A stretch of DNA of 64,000 nt from Isoetes taiwanensis. Its lineage: Eukaryota > Streptophyta > Lycopodiopsida > Isoetales > Isoetaceae. Shown here in pieces: positions 1 to 9,830 of the stretch. The stretch is from positions 7,814,001 to 7,878,000 of the forward strand of contig JAJEKV010000064.1 of the NCBI GenBank assembly GCA_021234155.1. The letters run 5' to 3'. Each line of letters begins with the position of its first letter. Positions within the stretch are counted from its first letter, which is position 1. The notes under the pieces are model-generated. The model was not told the DNA's origin. It ran no database searches and saw only the letters and a list, made by a program, of their open reading frames with translations. The position numbers and the translations under genes were made by a program.

Positions 1-900
1 TCCAAAAAAATCATACTACATTTCACATCTTGCCCTTTATCATGTATGCCTTGCATATAATATAATTTCTTTACCTGACCAATCAGATCCTCAACCTACA
101 AATGTGACATCTCATGTTTGCCTTCCTTAAGTTTCTTCCAAAACTTAAAGGGATCGACCAACAGTTCTCCAACATGCATTTCATAAAAGCCCTTTTCTTT
201 GTCTTCATAAGAGTTTTAAACTCTTTAATTAGCTACATTCGTGCTCCAGGTTGCTCATATTGCTTTTCAAACATGCAAAGGTACATGTCCGCCTTCCGAT
301 CCGCTACATAAATGCTCTTAAATCCCATGATCTCTGGCTGCTGCTTGACTGAACATGATATCCTTATCGAAGCAATAACTGGTACACGATCGGATTCACT
401 TGTCTCATCCAGAATACTCGGAGAAATGACTTTCTCAATAAAATGTGCAGCTGCAATAAAATAATCCACTATACTCTTACTTCGACATGTACATTTGGAA
501 GTTTTTGCGAATTTCCTCGTCCTATTATATACCAGCAAATCTAATCCGCTACACATATGCAGCAACGTTATTCCCATAGGAGTGGACCACTGATCTGTAT
601 CCATAAATAATCGTTTCCAACCTAAGTCACTCAACTCACTTTCATCCAGTTGCCATCCATATCAGATTGCCATACGCGCTTGTTATTGCTGCCTATTTTC
701 TCACCGTCTCCCATAAGCACCATATCCCCCATAGACATGAAAATAGACACATCTTGCTCAAGTTCCTGAACTGGATCATCCATATTCAGACCATACATGT
801 GATATGTTGGTTGCTTCAGAGGCGAAAAATAACATTAAGCGACAAAAACCTTACGGCCTTTTCCTGGTATCTCTAACCAAATGTATTGGTTGGAGTACTT
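1..900 (-). mobile_element. LINE ORF2 fragment, endonuclease domain
   Basis: Reading the minus strand from about 890 down to 310 gives the second half of an endonuclease/exonuclease/phosphatase domain of a plant LINE. Visible landmarks in order are a YFSP-like block, YGLNMDDP, ELEQD, GDMVLMGD (the GDFNAR region), SDMDGNW, STPMGITLLHMCSGLDLL, SIVDYFIAA and SDRVPV, which corresponds to the conserved SDH-P motif with His changed to Arg. The frame is broken near 640-650 (a stop, then a shift). After the domain, the linker towards the reverse transcriptase can be followed to the window edge. It is a dead copy; its reverse transcriptase would lie left of the window. Family (RTE, L1 or other) not assigned. 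Confidence 0.65.
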
Positions 901-1400
901 AACTACCTATACCTAGTGCACTTCCTCTTATCTAACGTAACAAGCAATCCCTCTGTACTCCCTTCTTCTCCACCCCTTCCTATTCAAAACTGAGTGTGAG
1001 ATACAAATACCTGGAATATCCGATTGATGCAAGAACTCTTTTCAACACTCAACTAGTTGATATTCCATACCATAATTCTGATGGCCTTCACTTCCTAGTC
1101 TGAGACTCACCTTCCCATTCCTTTGGAAAGCTCTTTTTTATTGCTCTGCTTGGTTGCCTTAAATTTCTGGATTTCCACCCTAAGTTCCTAAGATGTGCGC
1201 ATCTTAAAATAAGATGCTTAGATGTAGATGTGTGCGCATCGACACCCGCATCTTATATAGATGCTTCACCTATTTTTTTCAAAAAAAAATTTTTGCCAAA
1301 AACACTTGGATTATATTGCCTGGTATCACTGACCCTAAAATAAGTGCAGTTTGTTGCCTCTTTTGCCTTTGTAACCATTGTTTCTTCAAAGCTCTCTGTT
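901..1400. other. no gene seen
   Basis: Low-complexity, pyrimidine-rich sequence between two LINE pieces of opposite orientation. No domain, RNA gene or clear repeat was recognised. Confidence 0.4.
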
Positions 1401-1734
1401 TGGCGATGGAGCAAGCAGCAATCCAGGTCTGTAAGGTCTATAAGGAGGTCAAGGGTTGGGCCAGAAGTTTGCATCAGTATTCGGAGGTCAGCAATAGAGA
1501 AAGAGTATTGCTGCAACAGGTCAGGAGACCTACAACAAGGCAAAAGAATCTGCAGCAAGAAAGAAACGGTTTAGCACAAGGAGTGCATTGGAGTTCAGCT
1601 CCGATTCTGCTTCCACGGAACTGCTGGATTCCCTTGCTTCAAACTCAACCGTTGCAAATTCAACCTTCCCAGTTTCTGATTTCCCTCCCTGCCAGCTGTA
1701 AAGAAAGAGTTCTATAGGGCTCAGATAAATCCTT

Positions 1735-2330
<596 letters not shown>

Positions 2331-2331
2331 A

Positions 2332-2364
2332 CACACGAGATATGCAGACATAAAAAGGTGTCTA

Positions 2365-2437
<73 letters not shown>

Positions 2438-2464
2438 ATATGCAGACATAAAAAGGTGTCTATG
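2332..2464. repeat. duplicated 30 bp LINE piece flanking a second (CA)n tract
   Basis: A roughly 30 bp string starting ACGAGATATGCAGACATA occurs at about 2334-2365 and again at about 2433-2464, with a pure CA tract (2366-2434) between. The string resembles the LINE codons for YAD-x-x-RWL seen at about 5190, so a LINE piece seems to have been duplicated by slippage or unequal exchange within the CA tract. Confidence 0.8.
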
Positions 2465-2469
2465 GTATG

Positions 2470-3130
2470 ATGTTTGTAGAATGTGACATGCTTTCACTAG
2501 AAGTAGAAGCGCTATGCAGACTCCCTTTTTATGTATGCAAAATACTATTTGAAATGCCAGCAGGTAGCTTGCCTCATTTGGCATTGGATGAGATGACAGA
2601 TAAGGGTTGATATGCATACATGAAAAGGTGGCTAATAAAATGGGGTATGGATATACATGATTTGAGTGATAACAGGACCAAAATAAGGGAATGGGTGAAG
2701 GGCCAAGTGATATGCAAAGCATGGAATGTTATAGAAGTAAAGAAAGAATACAATAAAAATGTCATGAACCCCAAGCTTCAAGAGATATATTTCTTAAAAG
2801 AAGGGATATCTGTAGAATTCAGGCATACAATATGCAGGATGAGACTTAGCTCCCACCGTCTAGGAGTTGAGACATGTCATTGGGGGCATATTCCTCACGA
2901 AATGAGGCATTGCAAAGTATGTAAAGCAGAGGTTGTAGAGGGCGAAGGTCACGTAATCCTACATTGCCCCTCCTATTAGGACATCTGAGACAAGTTTGAA
3001 ATTAATCTTGACAACCTATTACATTTTATTAATCTTCACAGCGACAGAATTGAAAACTTTCTTATTGAGGTATTGCAGTATAGAGAGATGCATCTTAAGG
3101 AAGCACACAATGTAAACACATCTCTCTCTT
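2470..3130 (+). mobile_element. LINE ORF2 C-terminal fragment
   Basis: One nearly open frame (one stop near 2608, another after CPSY near 2980) reads LEVEALCRLPFYVCKILFEMP, KRWLIKWGMDI, RHTICRMRLSSHRLGVE, GHIPHEMRHCKVC and EGHVILHCPSY. The order matches the fragment at 4720-5264 (MSLEAVALCRLLRYMCKIL, SRWLMRWGMNI) and the zinc-knuckle block at 1770-1960. It is therefore the stretch between the RT thumb and the 3' end of the same LINE family. Too many stops to be active. Confidence 0.65.
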
Positions 3131-3154
3131 AGGTTTCCCACATGCATGCAAATT

Positions 3155-3188
3155 TTTTATCTCTCGCGCTATACGGCGAGAGATAAAA
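3155..3188. repeat. perfect 13 bp hairpin
   Basis: The arm TTTTATCTCTCGC at 3155-3167 is followed by an 8 nt loop and its exact reverse complement at 3176-3188. The surroundings are rich in TCTC/GAGA words. No host gene is nearby, so it may be debris of a small inverted-repeat element. Confidence 0.7.
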
Positions 3189-3239
3189 TTTGTACGTATT
3201 TTATGAGAGAGGCTCTAGAGATAATTATCTCTCCAGCCT

Positions 3240-4190
3240 TAACCCCCTTAGTTAGTAGCTTTTGTTCATGGACGTGGGCGGGCAGGCACGGGCAGTCTCG
3301 GGCAAGCTTAAGAAGGGGCAAAAAAAAAGGGCAAAGCTACAAATCCGACAAATCGGCCACGACATTACAAATCCGACAAATCGGCCTTGAAGCTAAGCCT
3401 TGTGGCAAATCGGCCTTGAAATTAATCGTGTCTGGCTAAGAAAGAAGCTTTGGTGTTTTTTTTTTTGCCTTGTTCCATGTCTGGTAGCTGCAAAAACGGC
3501 ATAATCAATGAATTTTAAAAGATTGAACACTTGTTCCTTCCTGCACCGGCCCGACCTTCAACCACAGGCGGAAGCATCCAACTGATCACTCCAGTTCGTT
3601 TTGCAAGCTTAGAGATCCATGGGCTCTGTTTCTTCCAAGATGTGCTCAGGCTTCAAGCTGAGGGTAGGATTTATCACAACTGGGAATAGGATTGCAAGGA
3701 AAAAAAAATAACACAACCGGATCTGTGAAGGCTTCCATTTGGATTGTTTCGCTCCAAGCTGTAACTAGATTTTCGGTAGTTGAAGGCTTTTATGGATCGA
3801 GTGCTCAAAATCCCATGCCCTGCCCTGCCCTGCTGTGCCCAAATAACAAAATATGATCGAAGCTGTCTAGGTATTTTCCACTTTCTAGCATCTAGCACAT
3901 CATCTACTCAAGCTCTTCAATCTCTGTAATACCCAAATCCTTTTCCCCCGCCTTCAAATTGCCGGATTCCACCTTCAAATTGCCGGATTCTCTGTACCAG
4001 ATTGCACAATACCTGGGTTCATGTGTTTCGTGCTCAATACCCTGAAAGAAAATCTGCACAAATTTTTCATACCCATAGCCGTGGGGCCGCCGTAGTTGCC
4101 CAGTGCCCTGCCCTGTCCTGACGTGCTCGAAATGCCATGCCCTGTTCCAATCTCAGGGTATACCCTGCCCGCAAAAAATAGAAGGGAAAA
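3240..4190. other. non-coding stretch with short direct repeats
   Basis: No gene recognised. Short repeats are present: ACAAATCCGACAAATCGGCC-like units three times at about 3340-3420, CTTCAAATTGCCGGATTC twice at 3950-3990, and repeated TGCCCTGCCCTG words at about 3820 and 4110. Open frames here lack any recognisable domain. Confidence 0.5.
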
Positions 4191-4266
4191 AGGCTTAACT
4201 GGTGTCGGTCAATGGGAAATGGTCCACGGCCCAGTTAGACCATAAATCCTCTCTCACACACGAAAA

Positions 4267-4295
4267 GGTGAGAGTGGGTTTTTCCCACTCTCACC
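4267..4295. repeat. perfect 12 bp hairpin
   Basis: GGTGAGAGTGGG at 4267-4278, five T, then the exact reverse complement at 4284-4295. It sits at the left side of a CT-rich block. Confidence 0.75.
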
Positions 4296-4358
4296 TCTCT
4301 CTCCCCCCTCTCGCCCTCTCTCATGCTCTCTCGCAAAAAAATTTCGAGCATGTGGGAG

Positions 4359-4360
<2 letters not shown>

Positions 4361-4440
<80 letters not shown>
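4361..4440. repeat. (CT)n microsatellite
   Basis: About 80 bp of pure CT dinucleotide. Confidence 0.95.
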
Positions 4441-4441
<1 letters not shown>

Positions 4442-4529
4442 ATTAATGTCAGGATCTTATTGTTTTTTCCTCGAAAACCCTTGGCGGGGTTTTTAATCAG
4501 GGCGATAATGTGGATCTAGCTGGCTTTTT

Positions 4530-4700
<171 letters not shown>

Positions 4701-4718
4701 CCTCCTCCCTCCTTTTCT

Positions 4719-5264
4719 TTTAAGGATAAGCAAGTGGAAGTAGTGGAGAACTATAAATACTTAGGGCTGATTGTGGATAAGAGTCCTAACTAGAATCAGG
4801 CAGTTGAACACAGGGTAAATGCTGGCCTAAAAGCTCTATATGCTATGCAGAGGAGGTGTGTCAATGCTGACATTTGGAATTTTGAGATGAAACGCATGCT
4901 TTATAAAGTCCTTGTACAGACGGTAGTGCTTTATGGTTGCGAAGTGTGGGGGCCAGGCCTTGCCAATGATAGTTGGAGAAAGGTGGAAAAGATACAATTT
5001 TTTTTTTCACACCGAGCTAGGGACGAAGATGCAAACACCATACGACATGATGCTCGTGGAGTGTGGGATGATGTCCTTGGAAGCCGTGGCGCTTTGTAGA
5101 CTTTTACGCTACATGTGTAAAATCTTATATAGTATACCAAGCAATAGCCTTTCGAGACTTGCTATGGAGGAAACCAGAGAGAAGGGTTGGTATGCAGATG
5201 TTAGTAGGTGGCTTATGAGATGGGGGATGAACATTCAGGAAATACAGGTAACCCCAGAGAAGTA
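4719..5264 (+). mobile_element. LINE reverse transcriptase thumb to C-terminal fragment
   Basis: The frame starts right after the CT tract and reads VENYKYLGLIVDKSPN, a stop, NQAVEHRVNAGLKALYAMQ, LVQTVVLYGCEVWG, WRKVEKIQ, a one-base shift in a T run near 4998-5010, FFHTELGTKMQTPYDMM, LEAVALCRLLRYMCKIL and SRWLMRWGMNIQ. YKYLG, the V-R-G-KA block and LV-LYGCEVWG are hallmarks of the post-catalytic part of non-LTR reverse transcriptases. The catalytic FADD region is absent, because the copy is cut at the CT tract. Same family as the pieces at 1735, 2470 and probably 1. Confidence 0.75.
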
Positions 5265-5279
5265 AAAGAAAAGTAGACA

Positions 5280-6320
5280 TTCAAGGGACTTTCTCGACTT
5301 CATGGAAAGGAGAAAACCCGAGGCTACTATTTATCGTTTTATTCCGGTGTTTGTAGATACTTTCATGCTCGACATTGGTACATTGTCTCGAATGCAGCCC
5401 CTTATCCCTGACTAGATCATACACGCTAGGCAACAAGAGAAAGCATTGGGTTGTCCTCGGCGTCCTAAAGGAAACAGTGGCTCCCTCGATAAGTGGAAGA
5501 CCTTTTGAGAAACTATGCATATGTTACTCACTGGAGGGACAGAAGATGACGAGGGAGAGGAAGAAGAGGAGAAGAAGAAGAGAACACCAAGGAAAGGCAG
5601 AGTCTCTCTCGACCAATATGACCTCATTCTTAGCACTGAGGCGGTCCGGGAGAAATGGACCGACATATGGGCTCAATGGACAAGAGGCAAGTGAAGGACA
5701 AAGAATGGAGAATTTCCAAGCGGCCGGACCCCAAGTTGTTTGACAAGCAGTTCATGAAGAGGATCTGTGGCCTCACGGACAAAGAAACGCTTGACCTACA
5801 AGGCAAAATCTTGGAGGGAACAATCCTGGCGAGGAAGACCAGAGTTCTAAATTGCGGGGTTTAAAGGATTATGCCACGGTCCTAAAAGCGGCAGCGTGTA
5901 TGTTAGAAGAAGGCATCACGGAGTTCTCGCAACGTTGCATCTAATGAATACCATGATTTTGATTATTACAAGGAAAAGGCTGCCCTTGATGAGGAAGACA
6001 TGAAGGAATTGAACCGTCCTATGTCAACCCTACATCAACACCAAGCTGAAGCGTAGCGTCAAAACCCTTCCTTTCCCTCTGAACGTGCTATGGCAATTCT
6101 GAAAGGAAGCTTGGATTCGGGTGGTCCCATTTAAAGGCGCACGATAGCTCCCCCATTTCTGGTTACTTTGGGACACAAGGGATTTGGTGGTCCGAACTGG
6201 CACCTGGACCCGGGCACTATTTGCCATCAATATGATCAAGACCCCACCCTTTTTGATGACAAAGTCGACATAGAGCAAGTGGTACAAGGCGTGTCGGACA
6301 TGACCGACCTGGATACTTTT
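5280..6320 (+). pseudogene. broken coding-like region upstream of the methyltransferase-like exon
   Basis: Three forward frames alternate as coding-like sequence: RFIPVFVDTFMLDIGTLSRM near 5335-5395, SLDQYDLILSTEAVREKWTD at about 5610, an RISKRPDPKLFDKQFMKRI block near 5710-5760, YATVLKAAACMLEEGITEF near 5870, then FDYYKEKAALDEEDMKELNR near 5955-6020. The jumps between frames imply several indels. Base composition is GC-richer than the surrounding AT-rich DNA and similar to the next 1.6 kb, so it probably belongs to the same ancestral gene. I cannot name the domain. VLKAAACMLEEG would suit the region near the catalytic motif of an amino-methyltransferase, but that is a guess. Confidence 0.35.
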
Positions 6321-6328
6321 CGGTTTCC

Positions 6329-6987
6329 TTGTCTTTTGCATGCCGGGCAATCAAACAACTAGCGTCCCCAATGGGCACCGATATTAACTTCACCAACAAG
6401 ATCATGCACTCCATATACGAACTTGATCATGAGTGCAGGACTTGGCTTGCCGAAGGCACCAAGCTTTGCCAACATAGTTTTGGTTTTGATTTCAAGATCG
6501 GGCGGTCGACTGGATAAGTGGTGGTCTAGCGAGCATCATTATCTCGACAAGTTCATGATCTCTCAAGAGCGGATGGAACCACGGAAGGGGGCAGGTTTAT
6601 GGAGGATGTTCCATCGATGGACAAGGTCAGCAAAGATGGTGCGACCGGTCCTATACATAGAATTCCTATCCGGCCAAGAGTTATCAAGTACTTCATAACC
6701 AGCTTGGTCGAGGAAGATCAAATTGTATGCGAGTGGTACATGAATGGCCTGTTCTCTCAGGGGGCTATGCTGTTTGGAATGAAACCTATATCCGTGGTTG
6801 GAAATAAGGACATGGTTGAAACCATTCAGTCATACCTGGATCTGCTTCATGAGCATTTCAAGGGGAGGAAGACAAATGGAAGCAGTAAAGACGACGAGGA
6901 CGAGGGAGACAAACCTGACGGAGACGAGGATGTCGAAGGTTTGGACCAGAATGCTGCCGAAAACATTATTGAAAACCTGAGATTGAG
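6329..6987 (+). pseudogene. methyltransferase-like exon, probable pseudogene
   Basis: The best frame (6329-6517, then 6599-6987, with a shift in between covered by another frame reading DKWWSSEHHYLDKF) ends with RPRVIKYFITSLVEEDQIV, then EWYMNGLFSQGAMLFGMK, then ISVVGNKDMVETIQSYLDLL. This resembles the C-terminal layout of N6/N4 amino-DNA-methyltransferases (PF01555 type): an R/KP-x4-LI approach, a D-x-F-x-G-x-G SAM loop, and a GIE-x-D strand. The match is approximate and the glycine loop is eroded, so this is an inference. A DDEDEGDKPDGDED acidic run follows. The exon ends in a canonical donor (GAG|GTGAGT at 6987/6988), and splicing to 7126 keeps the frame (phase 2) into the phosphatase-like exon. 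Confidence 0.4.
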
Positions 6988-7125
6988 GTGAGTTTACTTT
7001 GCTCTATCGGTGTTTCTCGACTCGCGAGTCGAGAAAACTCGTTTCCTTTCAATACCTTTTCTTTTCATTCTCGACTCGCGAGTCGAGAAAACTCGTTTCC
7101 TTTCTGACAGATGTCATCATTTCAG
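6988..7125 (+). other. intron carrying two palindromes
   Basis: GTGAGT donor at 6988 and TTTCAG acceptor ending at 7125 (an alternative CAG ends at 7110). Joining the exons gives R across the junction and continues as EFQVNDSGSLSMDSNGS without a stop, which supports a real intron. Two copies of the palindrome described separately fill 7013-7036 and 7068-7089. The second is part of a direct duplication that includes the downstream AAACTCGTTTCCTTTC. Confidence 0.55.
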
Positions 7126-8324
7126 GGAATTCCAGGTCAACGACTCCGGATCATTGTCAATGGATTCCAACGGTTCACGTCGCGAGGAGAATGAGAATGA
7201 AAATCCAGAGCAAGACACCGCCACGGCCCGGAAGGAACCCGAAAAGATAATGATCCCGCATTTGGATCCCGATGAACCGGAAATATGGTCGAGCCAAACT
7301 CCAACCGGGATCCAAATTTGGTCCCACCAAGCTTGTAATATTTGACGCCAATGGAGTATTAGCTGCGCAGATACCACGACAAAGACGCCCCCGAGATTAA
7401 CACCTCGCAGATCCCAAAGAAAAAGAGCATAAAATAGTGTATCCGAGGCCTAGAGCTAAGGAAATTATTGACCGGGTGCCCGGCACGGGATTCGGTGGGC
7501 ATATGGTCTTGTATGGCAAAGAAAAATATTGTCAATGTTCTTGTGTTCTCGGCATTTCAGTTTTGAAGTTCAAGTTCGCTTTGGGGAAACGAAAGGGTCG
7601 AGCATGTGAAGGACCTCGATCCAAACATCACAAAGGGGAAGCCTATAATGGTGAAAAGGCTGGACAGGTTTATGAGCTATTCCAGGGACTATGGCAAACA
7701 CAACACGCTGATCATAGACGACTCCGCCTACAAGTGCTATCATAACGCCGCGCAAAAATACAATCATTGCTAAGCCATATCGACCAAGAATATGAGACGG
7801 ATAGGTGGTTGTCCTTCGGACTCTGTCCCGTCTTGGCGGAATCCCTCTTCGCCATTCTTGTCGCCCGATGTGCTTACTTAACTATCCGAGCCTCACGGAA
7901 CCCGATCCGAGAGAGCAAGCCGATCATGAAAGCTATGGACGACAAATACTTTGGTGAACAAGAAGAGTGACCCACCTTTGGATAGTCAAATTGTGTGAAT
8001 ATTGTAATCGAACGTGAACACATGTATTGACCATTTTGTAATGAATATACTTGTATATTGAGTTTTCGATGCCTTTCTCGACTCACGAGTCGAGAAAGGC
8101 ATGCTTGTCGTGTTGATGAAATGCTTGTACAATCTATTATGATAATGCTTGTACATTGGGTTTCCTGGGCCTTTCTCGACTCGCGAGTCGAGAAAGGCAT
8201 GCTGGTTTTCTCGTTGACGAAAGCATTTGTATGCTTCCGTGTGTGATTGGATGCAACCATATTCTAATGAGTATGGTTGTACTTTGACTTTTACGGGCCT
8301 TTCTCGACTCGCGAGTCGAGAAAG
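7013..8324. repeat. five-copy palindrome cluster (half-site TTTCTCGACTCG)
   Basis: The half-site TTTCTCGACTCG is followed directly by its reverse complement CGAGTCGAGAAA. Copies: 7013-7036 (24 bp perfect), 7068-7089 (22 bp perfect), 8069-8102 (16 bp arms, one mismatched pair at the centre), 8169-8198 (30 bp perfect, extended to GCC...GGC) and 8299-8324 (26 bp perfect). The last three lie after the end of the broken gene in a degenerate tandem array of about 110-125 bp, each preceded by an ATNNTTGTANNTTG-like string. The first two lie in its intron. No copy was seen elsewhere in the window. Confidence 0.9.
7126..7970 (+). pseudogene. FCP1/NIF-like (HAD-type) phosphatase domain, frameshifted
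   Basis: After an acidic linker (REENENENPEQD, HLDPDEPEIW), a frame change near 7316-7322 opens TKLVIFDANGVLAAQ. This matches the nucleophile motif of plant NLI-interacting-factor-like phosphatases (LxVLDVNGLL), with the first Asp kept and the second as Asn, as is common in that plant subfamily. An in-frame TAA follows, then IVYPRPRAKEII (the RP-x-x-x-EF block), a shift, GIWSCMAKKNIVNVL (VGIWSS block), a TGA near 7563-7565, then HVKDLDPNI, KPIMVKRLDRF and HNTLIIDDSAYKCYHN, the closing DDS-YK motif. All main motifs are in order, but at least two stops and two shifts break them, so no working enzyme is predicted. A further open frame to 7970 (RWLSFGLCPVLAE) may be the eroded tail. Confidence 0.65.
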
Positions 8325-8419
8325 ACACTACTTCCCACGTCATTGGATGCAGTTGTATGGAATGAATGTTCTCCGTTGTAATTTGATTTCAACGTTCTTT
8401 TCTTCGTTTTGACTAATGA

Positions 8420-9120
8420 CACCGTAATTGTTAATCATACTCTCCTTGCTCCAGGTGGTTCAGGCACAGATCCGACACCAGCACAGATCCCGCTCAGGCA
8501 TACAGACTTCTAACAAAGTGTTACCCAAAATTTCATCTAATATTTCGACATAATTGTGAGGAGCATTTGTCAACTTTGTATTGCAATTTAAGTGGTTGTT
8601 ACAACAATTTTTAAACAATGCTATATCTAAGTCACTACAACATTTTTCTAATACTTCTATACATCATTAAATATTAGTATTTTCAACATTCATTTCATTT
8701 AAAAAAATGGAGCACAACAGCTCAGAGGTAAAACCAAAATTTACTAGTTTCCTAGCATCCTAAATGCTACTATTTAATTGCAGAGGCTATTGGGTTCTAC
8801 TTAAGCTTTTGGAAAGCAAAGAACCCTTTTTCCTACTATATCATTTTAAAAACCATAACGGTAACTCCAAAGTAGATCCAAAACCACGGTATCATTCCTC
8901 ATCACCTATTCGATTGAGCATGACGATGCGGTTAGAAGGTTTTGCACAAATGTGTGAGAATGAGGGTGTCCGTTCTTTACCATATCCATCCAAGTTGGAG
9001 CAATTTTTAGCATATTCGGGCTAATTACTAACATATACCTATATGCCAAGGTTTATCCCTCTAGGCCCCTAGGGGCAACGCAAGGGTGCCAATGCAAGCA
9101 ACAAAATTATAGATGTATCG
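8420..9120. other. AT-rich stretch, no gene recognised
   Basis: The open frame at 8764-9024 (LLKLLESKEPFFLLYHFKN) looks partly coding but has no domain I know. A CCCCTAGGGGCAAC string at about 9066-9080 recurs in the 3' flanks of both kinase copies (about 36795 and 46838). Nothing else supported. Confidence 0.3.
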
Positions 9121-9141
9121 TCCAACCTTTGAAAATCGGAA

Positions 9142-9830
9142 CTACCGCTCAACTATTTGGAAATCTAAAACTCCAATCTGAATCCGATCCCGTTCTTGGT
9201 TCTTGATGGTGAGCGTAAATTGTAGAGCGGCGGTAAGGGGCGGTCTGCGTGCAAAGATCACACTATTCTTTGCTTCTCTCTCGTAAATGTCTAACGGATC
9301 TGCTTCTTGTTTGCCAAGAAAAATCAAGTATATTTTTCTTCCTAAAGAATTCTTGTTTTTAGTAGGGCTAAAATGGTCGATCTGCTGTAAGGCAACAAGA
9401 GCTTGCATCTCGTCATCTTCTTTCTTCCGAAAGAGTTAGTGCAAGGGTTTTTAAAGATCAAAGCGTGATGTGAGTATTAGAAAATCTGCTTGAACAATTT
9501 TGTCAACATTGTGGCTTCTCTCCAGGCGGCACCTTTGTGAAAATCGTGGGTTCGCGAGGGGGTCTCTCAGAAACAAAATCGTGGCTAGGATCATTGTTTC
9601 TATCTGTTTACAATTTTTTTCCGAAACATTTTGGTGGGCTATGCCACGGATTCCCCTTCTCGCCCTACATATGCTTGCAAGATCTGAACCAGCCTTCTTC
9701 ACAAAATCAAGAAGTCGTGTTCGATCGAATTCTTATTTTGGGCTCCTCCGCCTCTTAAGGAAATTGGGAAATACACACCATGAATGCTGCTTTTTATTCA
9801 CAACGAGAATATAAGACAAAGACTATATAT
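9142..9830. other. overlapping open frames without recognisable product
   Basis: A minus frame at 9142-9408 (ALVALQQIDHFSPTKNKNSL, then GRKIYLIFLGKQEADPLD) and plus frames at 9500-9814 are open for 60-100 codons. Codon pattern favours the minus frame at 9142-9408, which extends upstream in the same frame as SLKTLALTLSEEDDE. No start context, domain or splice partner was identified. Confidence 0.25.

Noticed and set aside
7013-8324. CRISPR-like array from the repeated palindrome
   Set aside because: A eukaryotic locus with five irregularly spaced copies, spacers that are related to each other, and no cas-like genes.
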